From Prionace glauca (taxonomy: Eukaryota; Chordata; Chondrichthyes; Carcharhiniformes; Carcharhinidae): DNA of 64,000 nt. The stretch covers positions 46,458,138 through 46,522,137 of the forward strand of contig CM075760.1 in the NCBI GenBank assembly GCA_037974335.1. Direction: 5' to 3'. Below the pieces are notes generated by a model. It was not told the origin of the DNA. It searched no databases and worked only from the letters and a program-made list of their open reading frames with translations. Both the position numbers and the translations under genes were made by a program. Every line of letters starts with the position of its first letter. Positions within the stretch are counted from its first letter, which is position 1. Below, in pieces: positions 63,481-64,000 of the stretch.

Positions 63481-64000
63481 TTCCTTTGCCTGTTCTGTAA
63501 AACAGGAATTGGATATTTGACAACATCCGTTTCAAACTTCACCCTGTATATTTTGCCTCGGGATGCTCTCACTGCATTTCCCTGTGTCCGCGGTGGTGCT
63601 GTGGGGTTAGTAGCTGGTGAGCCGGCAGCCAGTGAATGGATTCACTCTGAGCTGGGTTCAGTCAATGTTCTGATAGGGAGACTGGTTTCCTAGTTAGACA
63701 CGTGGGACGAGATTTGTAACCGGAAACATGGGGTTGCCGATGGGGTTTACTTATTCCGGCTTCAATTCTCCATCTCTGATTCCAGTAGAATCGACATCCG
63801 TGAGCGGATAAAGCTCGAGTCTCAGCTTCTTTCATCAGCTCGACAGAGAGACGCCACAGTTACAACTGGAGCTGGTTTTTGGCTCCTTGTTATTTCGTGT
63901 GAATATTATACACATATCCTAATTTTAAACTGAACTCCTTGGACAATTACTTGAGCAGGAATTTCATATGATCTGAAAAATGTTCCGAATTTACAGATTC
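63481..64000. other. V16 upstream region
   Basis: 63550-63695 is homologous (inverted) to 34260-34400 upstream of V10, showing that the duplication took the promoter flank too. The rest is unassigned. Confidence 0.5.

Noticed and set aside
1-64000. LTR retroviruses, Polintons or other capsid-bearing elements
   Set aside because: No LTR pair, gag, pol of retroviral type, env or viral capsid gene was recognised. All RT sequence seen is of CR1 or L2 type.

Overview
The window is vertebrate genomic DNA, most likely from a shark or other cartilaginous fish. The evidence is a dense mix of CR1-type and L2-type LINEs, tRNA-derived SINEs of the kind common in elasmobranchs, and about sixteen T-cell-receptor-like V gene segments with split leader exons and recombination signal sequences (RSS). 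Species and locus are inferred from family resemblance only; no search was run.

Layout. 0.6-11.5 kb: a two-exon GPR139-like G-protein-coupled receptor. Exon 1 holds TM1 and is preceded by a five-copy 42-bp tandem repeat in the same frame. A 9.7-kb intron made almost entirely of CR1 and SINE debris separates it from exon 2. 11.5-15.5 kb: mostly unassigned DNA, a decayed tRNA-Glu and one arm of a dispersed inverted repeat. 15.5-41.2 kb: V segments V1 to V12 in both orientations, including a near-palindromic pair (V4/V7), a V split by a LINE (V1) and an intronless V (V12). A GC-rich block at 31.6-32.3 kb carries a YY1-like minisatellite. 42.7-51.6 kb: a duplicate of the 20-21.7 kb block (V13, V14), split by a structurally complete CR1 LINE (ORF1, ORF2, three 5' monomers) and SINEs. 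52-58.7 kb: a zinc-finger fragment, four well-preserved tRNA genes (Arg-ACG, Gln-CTG, Asn-GTT, intron-bearing Ile-TAT), an L2 copy with a CR1 inside it, and assorted CR1 ends. 60-63.5 kb: two near-identical composite SINEs around pseudogene V15, then pseudogene V16.

How it works together. The V segments are germline cassettes: leader exon, short intron, V exon, then heptamer, about 23-bp spacer and nonamer. Each would join to a (D)J segment through RAG. I see no D, J or constant exon, so this is a V-only part of a receptor locus. TCR alpha/delta is my best guess because of FR3 endings such as YYCAL, YYCAF and YLCAV. V3, V4, V7, V8, V10, V11, V12 and V13 look usable; V1, V2, V5, V6, V9, V14, V15 and V16 are broken. 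Transposons have done much of the reshaping here: they split V1, landed just behind the RSS of V11, sit in the V11 intron, and separate V13 from its duplicated flank.
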